Both the position numbers and the translations under genes were made by a program. From assembly GCA_001418405.1 (NCBI GenBank), contig LIQL01000187.1:1-50655 (forward strand): a DNA stretch of 50,655 nt. Reading direction: 5' to 3'. The notes under the pieces were generated by a model. The model saw only the letters and a list, made by a program, of their open reading frames with translations, made no database searches and was not told the origin of the DNA. Below are positions 9,572 through 17,508 of the stretch, piece by piece (position 1 is the stretch's first letter; every line of letters starts with the position of its first letter). Origin of the DNA: Streptomyces diastatochromogenes. GTDB taxonomy: Bacteria > Actinomycetota > Actinomycetes > Streptomycetales > Streptomycetaceae.

Positions 9572-10330
9572 ATGAGAACTCGCCTCGCCGCCCTGTTGAG
9601 CGCCACCACCATGGCCGTGGGCCTCGCCCTCGTCGTACCGGCGTCGCCCGCGGCGGCCACGGCGGACTGCCCGTCCTGCACGGCCCCGGCCGGCGCCGCC
9701 ACTCGGGCGGAGGGATTCGTCGTCAGCGAGGCCCAGTTCAACCAGATGTTCCCGAACCGGAACCCCTTCTACACCTACGCCGGCCTGACCGCCGCACTGA
9801 GCGCGTTCCCCGAGTTCGCGAACACCGGGAGCGACACGGTCAAGCGCCAGGAGGCCGCGGCCTTCCTGGCCAACGTCGGCCACGAGACCGGCGGTCTGGT
9901 CTACGTGGTGGAGCAGAACACCGGCAACTACCCGCACTACTGCGACGCCACCCAGCCGTACGGCTGTCCGGCCGGCCAGGCCGCCTACTACGGACGCGGG
10001 CCGATGCAGCTCAGCTGGAACTTCAACTACAAGGCCGCGGGCGACGCGTTGGGGATCGACCTGCTGAACAACCCCTACCTGGTGGAGCAGGATCCGGCCG
10101 TCGCCTGGAAGACCGCGCTGTGGTACTGGAACACCCAGAAGGGCCCGGGCACCATGACCCCGCACCAGGCCATGGTCAGCGGCGCCGGCTTCGGGGAGAC
10201 CATCCGCAGCATCAACGGCTCCCTGGAGTGCAACGGCGGAAACCCCGCCCAGGTGCAGAACCGGATCGACAACTACAAGAACTTCGTGCAGATCCTCGGC
10301 ACCACGCCGGGGGACAAGCTGAGTTGCTGA
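9572..10330 (+). CDS. Secreted family 19 chitinase, catalytic domain only
   Basis: The 252-residue product has a signal peptide (ALLSATTMAVGLALVVPASPAAA). The two GH19 catalytic glutamates are E105 in GHETGG and E114 in YVVEQN, nine residues apart as in streptomycete ChiC. YYGRGPMQLSWNFNY and the terminal GDKLSC region also fit GH19. It hydrolyses chitin beta-1,4 links with inversion and is antifungal in relatives. Unlike ChiC it lacks a chitin-binding module before the catalytic domain. The chosen ATG has GAAGGAG upstream. A DasR-type site lies in the promoter region. Confidence 0.92.
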   Translation: MRTRLAALLSATTMAVGLALVVPASPAAATADCPSCTAPAGAATRAEGFVVSEAQFNQMFPNRNPFYTYAGLTAALSAFPEFANTGSDTVKRQEAAAFLANVGHETGGLVYVVEQNTGNYPHYCDATQPYGCPAGQAAYYGRGPMQLSWNFNYKAAGDALGIDLLNNPYLVEQDPAVAWKTALWYWNTQKGPGTMTPHQAMVSGAGFGETIRSINGSLECNGGNPAQVQNRIDNYKNFVQILGTTPGDKLSC

Positions 10331-10335
10331 CCGGG

Positions 10336-10372
10336 GGCCGTCGCCGGCGCGGAACCCGTGCCGGCGACGGCC
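10336..10372. terminator. Bidirectional hairpin terminator
   Basis: A perfect 13-bp stem (GGCCGTCGCCGGC and its complement) with an 11-base loop sits between the convergent chitinase gene and the small membrane-protein gene. It lacks a T-run, as is usual in this group. Confidence 0.7.
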
Positions 10373-10385
10373 GGGCCCCGGTCAC

Positions 10386-10736
10386 TCAGTGGCCGAATCG
10401 GAAGTGGTGGTGCTTGGGAGGTTTGGTCGTGGTGCTGCCCGACGCCTCGGGCACTTCGTCGGTCGTGCCGCGCGCCGCGGTGGCCGCCCGGGCGTCGCGG
10501 ACGACCGCGCGGCGCCGGTGCGCCCGCGCCATCCCGGCCGTGATCATGGCCAGCGCGAGGCCCAGGATCAAGGTGAGCGCGATCCCGGCCAGGAAGATCG
10601 CGAGGCTGTTCATGGTGGTGATCCGGTTGCCGAACACCGCCACGGTGTATTCCGGTCCGCCGGAGAGGTTGTCGGCGATCAGCACGCCGATGAACGCCCC
10701 GGTCGCAGCAAGGAGAAGCAGACCCAGTAGCAGCAT
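10386..10736 (-). CDS. Small two-helix membrane protein
   Basis: The 116-residue protein starts with MLLLGLLLLAATGAFIGVLI, a first membrane span. A second span is LAIFLAGIALTLILGLALAM. A basic, cytoplasm-like tail ends in PPKHHHFRFGH. The layout resembles small LapA-type streptomycete membrane proteins, but the family is not certain. GAAAGGTGG lies five bases before the chosen ATG, so the longer reading frame upstream is rejected. It stands alone between a convergent chitinase gene and the monooxygenase gene. Confidence 0.75.
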   Translation of the reverse strand: MLLLGLLLLAATGAFIGVLIADNLSGGPEYTVAVFGNRITTMNSLAIFLAGIALTLILGLALAMITAGMARAHRRRAVVRDARAATAARGTTDEVPEASGSTTTKPPKHHHFRFGH

Positions 10737-10886
10737 GGTGGCCACCTTTCTGTGACGTCCACAACCTCCACTGTGGCACCGTACGGGCCCTGCCGTCTCG
10801 GTCGTCGAGGCCGGTATCGCGTGATGGTCGGCCCGATCGCCGCGCACCGCGCTGACCTGCAAAGTCGTCCCAGGCGTCGCCCCGCG

Positions 10887-12422
10887 CTACGCCCCGGCGG
10901 GCTCCGGCGCGGCGTGCCGACCGTCCAGCAGCCCGACGAACGCCGCGGCGGCCGCGGCCGGGTCGGTACCCCGCCACGCGACGACGTGATCCGGCCGGAT
11001 CAGCAGCAACTCCCCGGCGGGCAGGAAGTCCACGTCGTGGCGGTGCACCGCGAGGCCGCTCGGACCCGGCGCGCCGACCGGCGTCCCCGTCCCGGTCAGC
11101 AGGGCCCAGCCGGGCCCGGCGAGGTCGATCGTCGACCGGGTGCGGTCCCGGTCGAGCCAGCGGTGCGGGATGCGGGTCCCGACCCGGCCGGCCGGCTCGA
11201 ACGCGGTGACCGGTTCCGGGTCGTCGAGCCCCTCCGGACCGTGGACGAGGGCCCCCTCGGCGTACTGGAAACCGCCCGCGGCCAGCACGAACGGATGGGC
11301 GAGCGTGGGGTCGGGGGCGGTCGCCAGCGTGCGCAGGCCCTGGGTGCGGCGGCTGGACTGGTCGGCCGCGAACCAGCCGGCCGGCCGCCGCTCCGCGTCG
11401 TAACTGTCCAGGAGCGCCGGCGCCGCCCGGCCGCGCAGGACCGCGGCGAGTTTCCAGCCCAGGTTGTGGGCGTCGGCGATGCCGGTGTTGGCGCCGCTGG
11501 CGGCGAACGGCGGCATGACGTGCGCGGAGTCGCCGGCCAGATGGACCCGACCGCGGGAGTAGCGGTCGGCGACGAGCATTTCGGCCCGCCACGGCAGGAC
11601 GCTGCGGACGACGAGGTCCGGGGCCGCGACGCCGAGGGCGGTGCGCAGCACGGTGGGCCAGTCCCGGTCGGTGGAGTCGCCCGGCCCCATGAACACCCAG
11701 CGGCGGCGGCCGTCGACCGAGGCCAGCGCGCCGGGGGCGTCGGGGTGCTCGATCTGGCAGAGGTTGAACTCCCGGCCGTCGACGACCGCGCCGAGGTCCG
11801 CGTGGAAGTAGACGTTCACGTTCGGCTCGCCGATGGGGCCGTGGCCCGAGCGGCCGATGCCGAGCGCCTCGCGCACGGGGCTGCGGGCGCCGTCGGCGGC
11901 CACCACGTGGCGGGCCCGCAGCCGGGACCGCTCCCCGCTGCCGCGGTCGAGGAGTTCGGCGACGACCTCGTCCTCGTCCTGCGCGAAGGCGACGAGTTCG
12001 GTGTCGAAGCGCACCGTGGCCCCGGCCGCGACCGCGGCGTCGCGCAACACCGGCTCCAACGCGTCCTGGGCTATCAGACAGGGCTCCTCCGGGCTGACGT
12101 CGACGACGGCGCCCCCCGCACCGGCAGGCCGCCACGGCGGCAGCAGCTCCGCCTCTACCAGGGTCCGCCCCGCGGCCATGCGGTCGTGGCCGGCGAGGTC
12201 CCGGGCCGCCCGGTGGACCAGGTCGGCCAGTCCGAGCTCGCGGAAGACCTCCATGCTGCGCACGTGGAAGCGGCGGGCCTTGGGCTGCGGCGAGGTGGTC
12301 GACCGCTTCTCCACCACGGTCACCGCCACGTCGTGATGGCGCAGCACCAATGCCGAGGTGAGCCCCACCAGTCCGCCGCCCACCACGAGCACTTCCGTCG
12401 CGTGTGTACGTTGTCCACTCAT
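10887..12422 (-). CDS. FAD-dependent aromatic monooxygenase
   Basis: The 511-residue protein belongs to the class A flavin monooxygenases (PheA/TfdB type). The FAD-binding VLVVGGGLVGLTSALVL is at residues 11-27. The DG-type motif is VVAADGARSPVREALG, and the second FAD motif is GRVHLAGDSAHVMPPFAASG followed by NTGIADAHNLGWKLA. A C-terminal thioredoxin-like domain follows (LLIRPDHVVAWRG). Members hydroxylate phenols, anthracyclines, rifamycin or tetracyclines with NADPH and O2. The divergent TetR gene with a shared perfect operator suggests drug- or substrate-inducible detoxification. The substrate is unknown. Confidence 0.88.
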   Translation of the reverse strand: MSGQRTHATEVLVVGGGLVGLTSALVLRHHDVAVTVVEKRSTTSPQPKARRFHVRSMEVFRELGLADLVHRAARDLAGHDRMAAGRTLVEAELLPPWRPAGAGGAVVDVSPEEPCLIAQDALEPVLRDAAVAAGATVRFDTELVAFAQDEDEVVAELLDRGSGERSRLRARHVVAADGARSPVREALGIGRSGHGPIGEPNVNVYFHADLGAVVDGREFNLCQIEHPDAPGALASVDGRRRWVFMGPGDSTDRDWPTVLRTALGVAAPDLVVRSVLPWRAEMLVADRYSRGRVHLAGDSAHVMPPFAASGANTGIADAHNLGWKLAAVLRGRAAPALLDSYDAERRPAGWFAADQSSRRTQGLRTLATAPDPTLAHPFVLAAGGFQYAEGALVHGPEGLDDPEPVTAFEPAGRVGTRIPHRWLDRDRTRSTIDLAGPGWALLTGTGTPVGAPGPSGLAVHRHDVDFLPAGELLLIRPDHVVAWRGTDPAAAAAAFVGLLDGRHAAPEPAGA

Positions 12423-12438
12423 GGTGGACAACGTACAC
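12404..12438. promoter_or_regulatory. Perfect 15-bp inverted-repeat operator between tetR and monooxygenase
   Basis: GTGTACGTTGTCCAC and its exact complement GTGGACAACGTACAC are separated by five bases (TCATG). The repeat covers the monooxygenase start codon and lies 20 bases before the TetR ATG. Binding by the TetR protein could therefore block both promoters and monooxygenase translation initiation. Confidence 0.85.
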
Positions 12439-12458
12439 CACGTTAGAGTGACCGGACC

Positions 12459-13199
12459 ATGACTCCTTCTGAACGCCGGCCCGCTCCCGGTGGGCTGGTG
12501 TGGTTCGACGAGCCCGCACCCCCGCGCGCCTCCGAGCAGCTCAGCCGTGCGCGCATCGTGGCCGCCGCGCTGGAACTCGCCGACGAGCAGCTGCCCGGCG
12601 AGATCACCATGCGGGCGCTCGCCGCGCGCCTGGGCGTGCGCAGCCCGATGGCCCTGTACCGCTACGTCGGCAGCAAGGACGGCCTGGTCGACCTCATGAC
12701 CGACGAGGTCTACGGCCAGATGACGGTGGAGCAGGGCCAGGGCTGGCGGGACGCGCTGCGCGGGCTCGGCCGCACCAGTTGGGCCGCGGTGCAGCGGCAT
12801 CCGTGGTTCGCGCGCCTGGCCTTCAGCCGTCCCCCCATGGGGCCCCACGCCCTCCGCCTCTACGACACCGCGCTGGCCGAGCTCGAACCGCTCGGACTCG
12901 ACGCGGCGACCCGCATGCGGTTCGTCTCGACGGTGCTCGGCCACGTCCTCGGCTCCGGGCTCGCCCTGTTGGAGGAGCAGGCCATGCGGGCCCGGGTCGG
13001 CTTCCGCTCCGACAGCGACCTGGACGCCGCCGCAGCCCCCTACCTCGCGCGCATCGCGGCCGAGGGCCGGCACCCCCACTTCAGCAGGTGGGCCGCCGAC
13101 CCCCAACGCTTCGCCGCGGAAGAGCAGTCGTTCGAGCAGGTCCTGGAATGGCTCCTCGACGGACTGACCACCCTCGTCCCCCCGGAGCCCCCGGCCTGA
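12459..13199 (+). CDS. TetR-family repressor of the divergent monooxygenase
   Basis: The 246-residue product has a TetR DNA-binding domain at about residues 27-75: RARIVAAALELADEQ, then ITMRALAARLGVRSPMALYRYV. The C-terminal part fits the TetR/AcrR C-terminal domain seen in TetR and in regulators of antibiotic-inactivating enzymes. A TTAGAGTGACC stretch precedes the ATG and no strong ribosome site is visible, so the message may be nearly leaderless. The operator between it and the monooxygenase implies autoregulation. The ligand is probably the monooxygenase substrate. Confidence 0.9.
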   Translation: MTPSERRPAPGGLVWFDEPAPPRASEQLSRARIVAAALELADEQLPGEITMRALAARLGVRSPMALYRYVGSKDGLVDLMTDEVYGQMTVEQGQGWRDALRGLGRTSWAAVQRHPWFARLAFSRPPMGPHALRLYDTALAELEPLGLDAATRMRFVSTVLGHVLGSGLALLEEQAMRARVGFRSDSDLDAAAAPYLARIAAEGRHPHFSRWAADPQRFAAEEQSFEQVLEWLLDGLTTLVPPEPPA

Positions 13200-13255
13200 C
13201 GCCCGCGCCCGACGGCGTCCGGCCGGCGGCACGCCGTGCCGGATCCGACGGCCGA

Positions 13256-13293
13256 GCCCGAGGCCCCGGCGCGCCCCGCCGTTGGCCTCGGGC
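13256..13293. terminator. Hairpin terminator between convergent tetR and DyP genes
   Basis: A 10-bp perfect stem (GCCCGAGGCC / GGCCTCGGGC) with an 18-base loop lies just outside the two 3' ends. Confidence 0.55.
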
Positions 13294-13301
13294 CCGCTCG
13301 C

Positions 13302-14603
13302 CTAGTGGGTGTCCCGCATCAGTCGGGAGCCGAACCAGTCCTTCTCGTCCCGCACGCCGGGCAGGACGAAGAAGTAGCCGCCGCCCTCCGGGGTGATGAA
13401 GCGGGCCAGCGGTTCGTGCCGCAGCCGGTGCTGGACGGTGGCGAACTGCCGCTGCACGTTCTGCTGGTAACCGCAGAAGACCAGCCCGAGGTCCATCCGG
13501 CCGCGCCGGTCGTAGCCCTGGTCGTAGTTGTAACTCCGGCGCAGGAAACGGGACTTGTCGGTGTGCCGGGTGCGGGGGTTGGCGAGCCGGATGTGCGCGT
13601 CGAGCGGGATGACCCGGCCCTCGGGGTCGTCGCGGTAGTCCGGCGGGTCGTCCTCCTTGACGCGTCCCAGGGGCGCGCCGCTGGCCTTGTGCCGGCCGAA
13701 GACCTTCTCCTGGCGGTCCACCGGCTCGTGGTCCCAGGACTCGGAGTGGAACCGGATCAGCCGCAGCACCTGGTAGCTGCCGCCGTCGGCCCAGTCCGGT
13801 TCCCCGCACGGCGGCGTCACCCAGATCAGCCGGTCCATCTCGGCCCGCGAGGCGGTGTCGGGATTGACGATGCCGTCCTTGAAGCCGAGGAAGTTGCGCG
13901 GCGACCCCGAGGGCCGGGACGGGTTCATGAACGCGTCCATCCGCCACCGCGGCCGGATCATGCCGTGCGTGGAACGGGCCAGGTCGCGCAGCACGTGCAC
14001 GATCGCGTCCGGATGCTCGGCGCAGACCTGGAGCGAGAGGTCGCCGTGGCAGCGCGCCGGGTCCAGCCGGTCGTTGGGGAACGCCGGCATCGCCTTCAGG
14101 TGCCGCGGCTTGTGGCCGGCCAGCCCGAACCGGTCGTCGAAGAGGGACGCGCCCAGGCCGACCGTGACGGTCAGCGAGTCCGGGGTCTGCGGTTCCGAGG
14201 CCGTCCGCTCGTCCTTCGGCTTCACCCCGGCGGTCAGCACCCGGCACCGCTCGGTGAGCTCCTTGAACAGCCGGGTCAGGCCCGCCCGGTCCTGGACCAG
14301 CACGTCGAACGCGGCGAAGCCGGAGAACAACTGCTGCGGGGTGAGGATGCCGGCCTGGTGGCGCCCGTGGAACGGCACCCGGTCCGGGGGCAGCGTCCGG
14401 CCGTCCGAGGCCCGCTCCGGCGCGGGGCCGCCGGCCGCCGCGTCGCCCGCCGACCGGCCCGCCGGCACGGCCACCGCCGCCGGGCAGCCGCCCAGTCCGG
14501 CGCCGGCCGCCACCCCCGCGACCCCCGCCGCGTACTTCAGGAACCCCCGGCGCCCGTCGTCCTGTGCCTGGTCCCGGTCGTCGCCGGTCCGCTCACGTCT
14601 CAT
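13302..14603 (-). CDS. Tat-exported DyP-type haem peroxidase (EfeB-like)
   Basis: The 433-residue protein has a twin-arginine signal (GRRGFLKYAAGVAGVAAGAG). DyP motifs include the distal acid in NFLGFKDGIVNP and GGSYQVLRLIRFHSESWD, which carries the proximal haem histidine; GYFFVLPG lies near the end. Such enzymes oxidise dyes, phenolics and porphyrins with H2O2. EfeB members act with EfeU/EfeO in iron uptake, but no efeU or efeO is nearby, so it is better called a stand-alone DyP peroxidase. The start at MRRERTG is chosen because it places the twin arginine near residue 17. Confidence 0.88.
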   Translation of the reverse strand: MRRERTGDDRDQAQDDGRRGFLKYAAGVAGVAAGAGLGGCPAAVAVPAGRSAGDAAAGGPAPERASDGRTLPPDRVPFHGRHQAGILTPQQLFSGFAAFDVLVQDRAGLTRLFKELTERCRVLTAGVKPKDERTASEPQTPDSLTVTVGLGASLFDDRFGLAGHKPRHLKAMPAFPNDRLDPARCHGDLSLQVCAEHPDAIVHVLRDLARSTHGMIRPRWRMDAFMNPSRPSGSPRNFLGFKDGIVNPDTASRAEMDRLIWVTPPCGEPDWADGGSYQVLRLIRFHSESWDHEPVDRQEKVFGRHKASGAPLGRVKEDDPPDYRDDPEGRVIPLDAHIRLANPRTRHTDKSRFLRRSYNYDQGYDRRGRMDLGLVFCGYQQNVQRQFATVQHRLRHEPLARFITPEGGGYFFVLPGVRDEKDWFGSRLMRDTH

Positions 14604-14799
14604 CGCCCAACCATCCCCACTGCGGCCTGCGCCGCCGGTGTGCGTGTCCGTATCCGAGCCGTGATCCTCGCCGCCGGCCCCGCGCGGTCCGGGAACAACA
14701 CGGCCGGGCCCACCGAAATCACGCTTGGGGTGGCCGCCCGGCCGCCGAACGGCGCAGGCCGCCGCGCCGCCGCCGGCACCCGCTCCTAGCGTCGGCCGT

Positions 14800-15033
14800 G
14801 TGACCCGCCCGACCGAGGACCCCGCCGAACCGCCGCTGCGCATCGTCCGGGGCCGTGCCGAGCCCGAGGAACTGGCCGCGCTGATGGTCGTCGTGTACGG
14901 CCGGCTGGCCCAGGCCCGCGCGCTCGCCGACGGCCACCACGAGGAGCCACCCGACAGCGGGCTCACCGACCTGCAGTTGCGCAACCACCGGGCGCGCGTC
15001 TCCTGCTGGGCGGGCTGCTGGACCTGCGCGTGA
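14800..15033 (+). CDS. Orphan acyl-CoA carboxylase epsilon-like subunit
   Basis: The 77-residue protein has the short core typical of the epsilon subunit of actinobacterial acyl-CoA carboxylases: PPLRIVRGRAEPEELAALMV followed by a helical segment. That subunit stabilises the biotin carboxylase and carboxyltransferase complex. No alpha or beta subunit gene is in the window. The C-terminus is unusual, with three cysteines and two tryptophans (SCWAGCWTCA), so binding may differ. TAGCGT at 14787-14792 lies eight bases before the GTG, giving a leaderless transcript. There is no ribosome-binding site. Confidence 0.6.
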   Translation: MTRPTEDPAEPPLRIVRGRAEPEELAALMVVVYGRLAQARALADGHHEEPPDSGLTDLQLRNHRARVSCWAGCWTCA

Positions 15034-15053
15034 CCGCCTGACGCGGATGCGGA

Positions 15054-15116
15054 CCGGTCGGTGCGTCCGGTGCGCAGCACGGGCACGCGGCAGGCCGGTC
15101 GGTGCGTCTAGTGCGC
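15054..15116. repeat. Pair of 22-bp direct repeats
   Basis: Two copies (15054-15075 and 15095-15116) share CCGGTCGGTGCGTC and GTGCGC, differing at two bases between them. They lie with a 41-base period in the short gap between the epsilon-like gene and the 3' end of the MFS gene. Function is unknown. Confidence 0.6.
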
Positions 15117-15117
15117 G

Positions 15118-16521
15118 CTACGCGACGGGATCCGGCCGCGGGCCCGCGCCGGGCACCCGGCGCGCCGCGAGGAGGGCCGCGGCCAGGAATCCGGTGGCGC
15201 CGGCGACCGCCGCGCCGTGCAGCCCCGGCACCAGTCCGCCGGTCGTCAGCGTGCCGAACACCGCCACGCCGAGGACGCTGCCCAACTGGCGGGCGGCGTT
15301 GAACACCGCGGCCGCCGCGCCGCCGCGCTCACCGGGGACGGACTCCAGCACCGCCGCCGTGGCGGCCGGCATGGTCAGCGCGGTGCCGAAACCGGCCGCG
15401 GCCATCGGGGCGACCAGTGCCGCGTAGGGGGTGCCGGGACCCGCGCACAGCCAGCCGGCCAGCCCCGCCGCTCCGATCACCAGGCCCGCGACCATCGGCG
15501 GCCGGGGCCCGGTCCGGGCCGTCAGGCGCCCGGCCCATGCGGAGCCGACCGCCACCAGGCCGACGGCCGGCAGCAGCGCGAAACCGGTGCGCAGCGCGCT
15601 GTAGTGGTGGACCTGCTGGAAGTAGAGCGGGGCGAGGAACAACAGTCCGTAGAAGCCGGCGTTGAGCAGGACGCCGACGACCGCGGAGGCGGTGAAGGCC
15701 CGGCTGCGGAAGAGGGCGAGCGGCAGCATCGGGGCGGGCGCGCGCCGCTCCAGCAGCACGAACGCGGCCAGGCCCAGGAGCGCGACGACGAACGCGCCGA
15801 GGACGACGGCCGGCGGTCGGCCCGGGGCCCCGGCCTCGATGCAACCGGCGGCCAGCGCGGCCACGCACACCGCCGCGGCGGTCTGGGCCGGGATGTCGAG
15901 GCCGCGACGGGTCGGAGCGGTGGGGGAGCGCGGTATCTGACGTAGCGTCAATAGAACGGCGACCAGGGTGGCGGGCAGGTTCACCAGGAACACCGCGCGC
16001 CAGCCGAACGAGGCGACCAGCACCCCGCCGAGCACCGGCCCGGCGCCGGCGGCCAGGCCGGCGACCGCGCCCCAGAGCCCGAACGCGCGGGCGCGGGCGG
16101 CCGGTTCCGGGTACGCGGCCCGCAGCAGCGTCAGCGACGCCGGCACCAGCAGCGCCGCGCCGACGCCCTGCACGAGCCGGGCGGCGACCAGAGCCGGGAT
16201 CGACGCCGCGAGCGCACACCCGGCCGAGGCCGCCGCGAACACCACCAGTCCGGCGAGGAACACCGGCCGTCCGCCGCGCCGGTCGGCCAGCCCGCCGCAG
16301 AAGAGCAGCAGCCCCGCGAAGACCAGGGTGTAGCCGTCCACCGCCCATTGCAGACCGGTCACCCCGGCGCCCAGCGCGCGCCCCAGGTCCGGCAGCGCCA
16401 CGGTGACCACGGTGACGTCCAGGATCACCAGGAAGTACCCCAGGCACACCGCCACCAGGGGCAACGGCGAGGCGCGGTCGGTGCGCGCCGGGGCGGATAC
16501 GGAGGCGTTGATCGTCGACAT
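15118..16521 (-). CDS. MFS drug exporter, DHA2-type
   Basis: The 467-residue membrane protein has about 14 hydrophobic segments. Motifs fit DHA2 proton-drug antiporters: LDVTVVTVALPDLGRALG in helix 1, GGLADRRGGRPVF in the first loop (motif A), and RLVQGVGAALLVPASLTLL and GAVAGLAAGAGPVLGGVL (motif C). It probably exports drugs or a secondary metabolite. It diverges from an ArsR-type regulator gene, and one arm of a perfect inverted repeat lies 36 bases before its ATG, so the regulator probably controls it. Confidence 0.9.
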   Translation of the reverse strand: MSTINASVSAPARTDRASPLPLVAVCLGYFLVILDVTVVTVALPDLGRALGAGVTGLQWAVDGYTLVFAGLLLFCGGLADRRGGRPVFLAGLVVFAAASAGCALAASIPALVAARLVQGVGAALLVPASLTLLRAAYPEPAARARAFGLWGAVAGLAAGAGPVLGGVLVASFGWRAVFLVNLPATLVAVLLTLRQIPRSPTAPTRRGLDIPAQTAAAVCVAALAAGCIEAGAPGRPPAVVLGAFVVALLGLAAFVLLERRAPAPMLPLALFRSRAFTASAVVGVLLNAGFYGLLFLAPLYFQQVHHYSALRTGFALLPAVGLVAVGSAWAGRLTARTGPRPPMVAGLVIGAAGLAGWLCAGPGTPYAALVAPMAAAGFGTALTMPAATAAVLESVPGERGGAAAAVFNAARQLGSVLGVAVFGTLTTGGLVPGLHGAAVAGATGFLAAALLAARRVPGAGPRPDPVA

Positions 16522-16556
16522 GCGGTCAGTGTCGGGTCCGGTCGTTGCGGTGCCGG

Positions 16557-16631
16557 GCGAAACGTCCTCGCCGTGGCGGGCACCGTGGTGCGGGGCGATG
16601 GCGGGCGCGCGGGAGCGCGAGGACGTTTCGC
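16557..16631. promoter_or_regulatory. Two inverted 15-bp operator copies between MFS and ArsR genes
   Basis: GCGAAACGTCCTCGC at 16557-16571 and its exact complement at 16617-16631 face each other across 45 bases. Each copy lies 36 bases from the nearer start codon (16521 and 16667), so the gap is symmetric. This is what one would expect if the ArsR-type protein binds one site per promoter. Confidence 0.85.
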
Positions 16632-16666
16632 TGGCCGGCGAACCGTGTGCGTCGTACGGTCGCGGC

Positions 16667-17401
16667 ATGGACGCCCGGACGGAGCCCGAAACCCGCACCG
16701 AGACCGACGTGGCCGCGGTCGCCGCGGCGATCGGCGACCCCTCCCGCGCCAAGGTGCTGCTCGCCCTCGCCGGAGGCGGTGCGCTGCCCGCCAGCGCCCT
16801 GGCCGCCGAGGCCGGGGTGAGCAACTCCACCATCAGCGCCCACCTGGCCCGGCTCCGCGAGGCCCGACTGCTCACCGTCGAACACGACGGCCGGCACCGC
16901 TACTACCGGCTCGCCACGCCCGACGTGGCCCGCGCCCTGGAGCAGCTCGCGCTGATCGCCCGGCCGCTGCCGGTGCGCTCCTTGAACGCCGACACCCGTG
17001 CCAAGGCCCTGCTGCGCGCGCGTCTCTGCTACGACCACCTGGCGGGCCGCCTCGGCGTCGCCCTGATGGACGCGCTGCTGGCCGGCGACCTCCTCCGCGC
17101 GGAGCGCACCGACCCCTCCCGGGTCTCCTACCTGCTGACCCCGTCCGGCCGCCGCGAACTGGACGCCCTCGGCGTGGACCTCGCGGGGCTGCCGCGCCGC
17201 CGCTCCGCGGTCCGCTACTGCGTCGACTGGGGCGAGCACCGCCACCACCTCGCCGGCGCGCTGGGCGGCGCGGTCACCGCCCGGCTGTTCGCCCTGGACT
17301 GGCTGCGCAACGGCCGCTACCGACGGGTCGTCCGGCTCACCGACGCCGGCCGCGACGGCCTGACGAGGAGCTTCGGCGTCGCCCCCGAGCGGCTCCGCTG
17401 A
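16667..17401 (+). CDS. ArsR-type winged-helix regulator with extended C-terminus
   Basis: The 244-residue product has an ArsR-like winged helix at about residues 12-85: VAAVAAAIGDPSRAKVLLAL, then AAEAGVSNSTISAHLARL and VEHDGRHRYYRLA. The remaining 150 residues form a second region with DWGEHRHHLAGALGG, as in larger ArsR/SmtB-like streptomycete regulators. No metal-binding CxC is in the recognition region. TACGGT at 16655-16660 is seven bases before the ATG, so it is probably leaderless. The inverted repeat in the shared gap points to control of the MFS exporter and itself. Confidence 0.85.
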   Translation: MDARTEPETRTETDVAAVAAAIGDPSRAKVLLALAGGGALPASALAAEAGVSNSTISAHLARLREARLLTVEHDGRHRYYRLATPDVARALEQLALIARPLPVRSLNADTRAKALLRARLCYDHLAGRLGVALMDALLAGDLLRAERTDPSRVSYLLTPSGRRELDALGVDLAGLPRRRSAVRYCVDWGEHRHHLAGALGGAVTARLFALDWLRNGRYRRVVRLTDAGRDGLTRSFGVAPERLR

Positions 17402-17508
17402 CTCCGGGCCGGCATGCTTCACGTTGCTGCAACAAACGGCCTCCTGCTGGCGCGAACATGTCGAGTAGGGTCCTGACCAGCGCGGACGGTGAGTGGAGGA
17501 GCATTTTT

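Noticed and set aside
17458..17508. Upstream ATG for the APC permease
   Set aside because: It precedes a TAGGGT -10-like box and has no ribosome site, while the GTG at 17509 has GTGGAGGA at proper distance.
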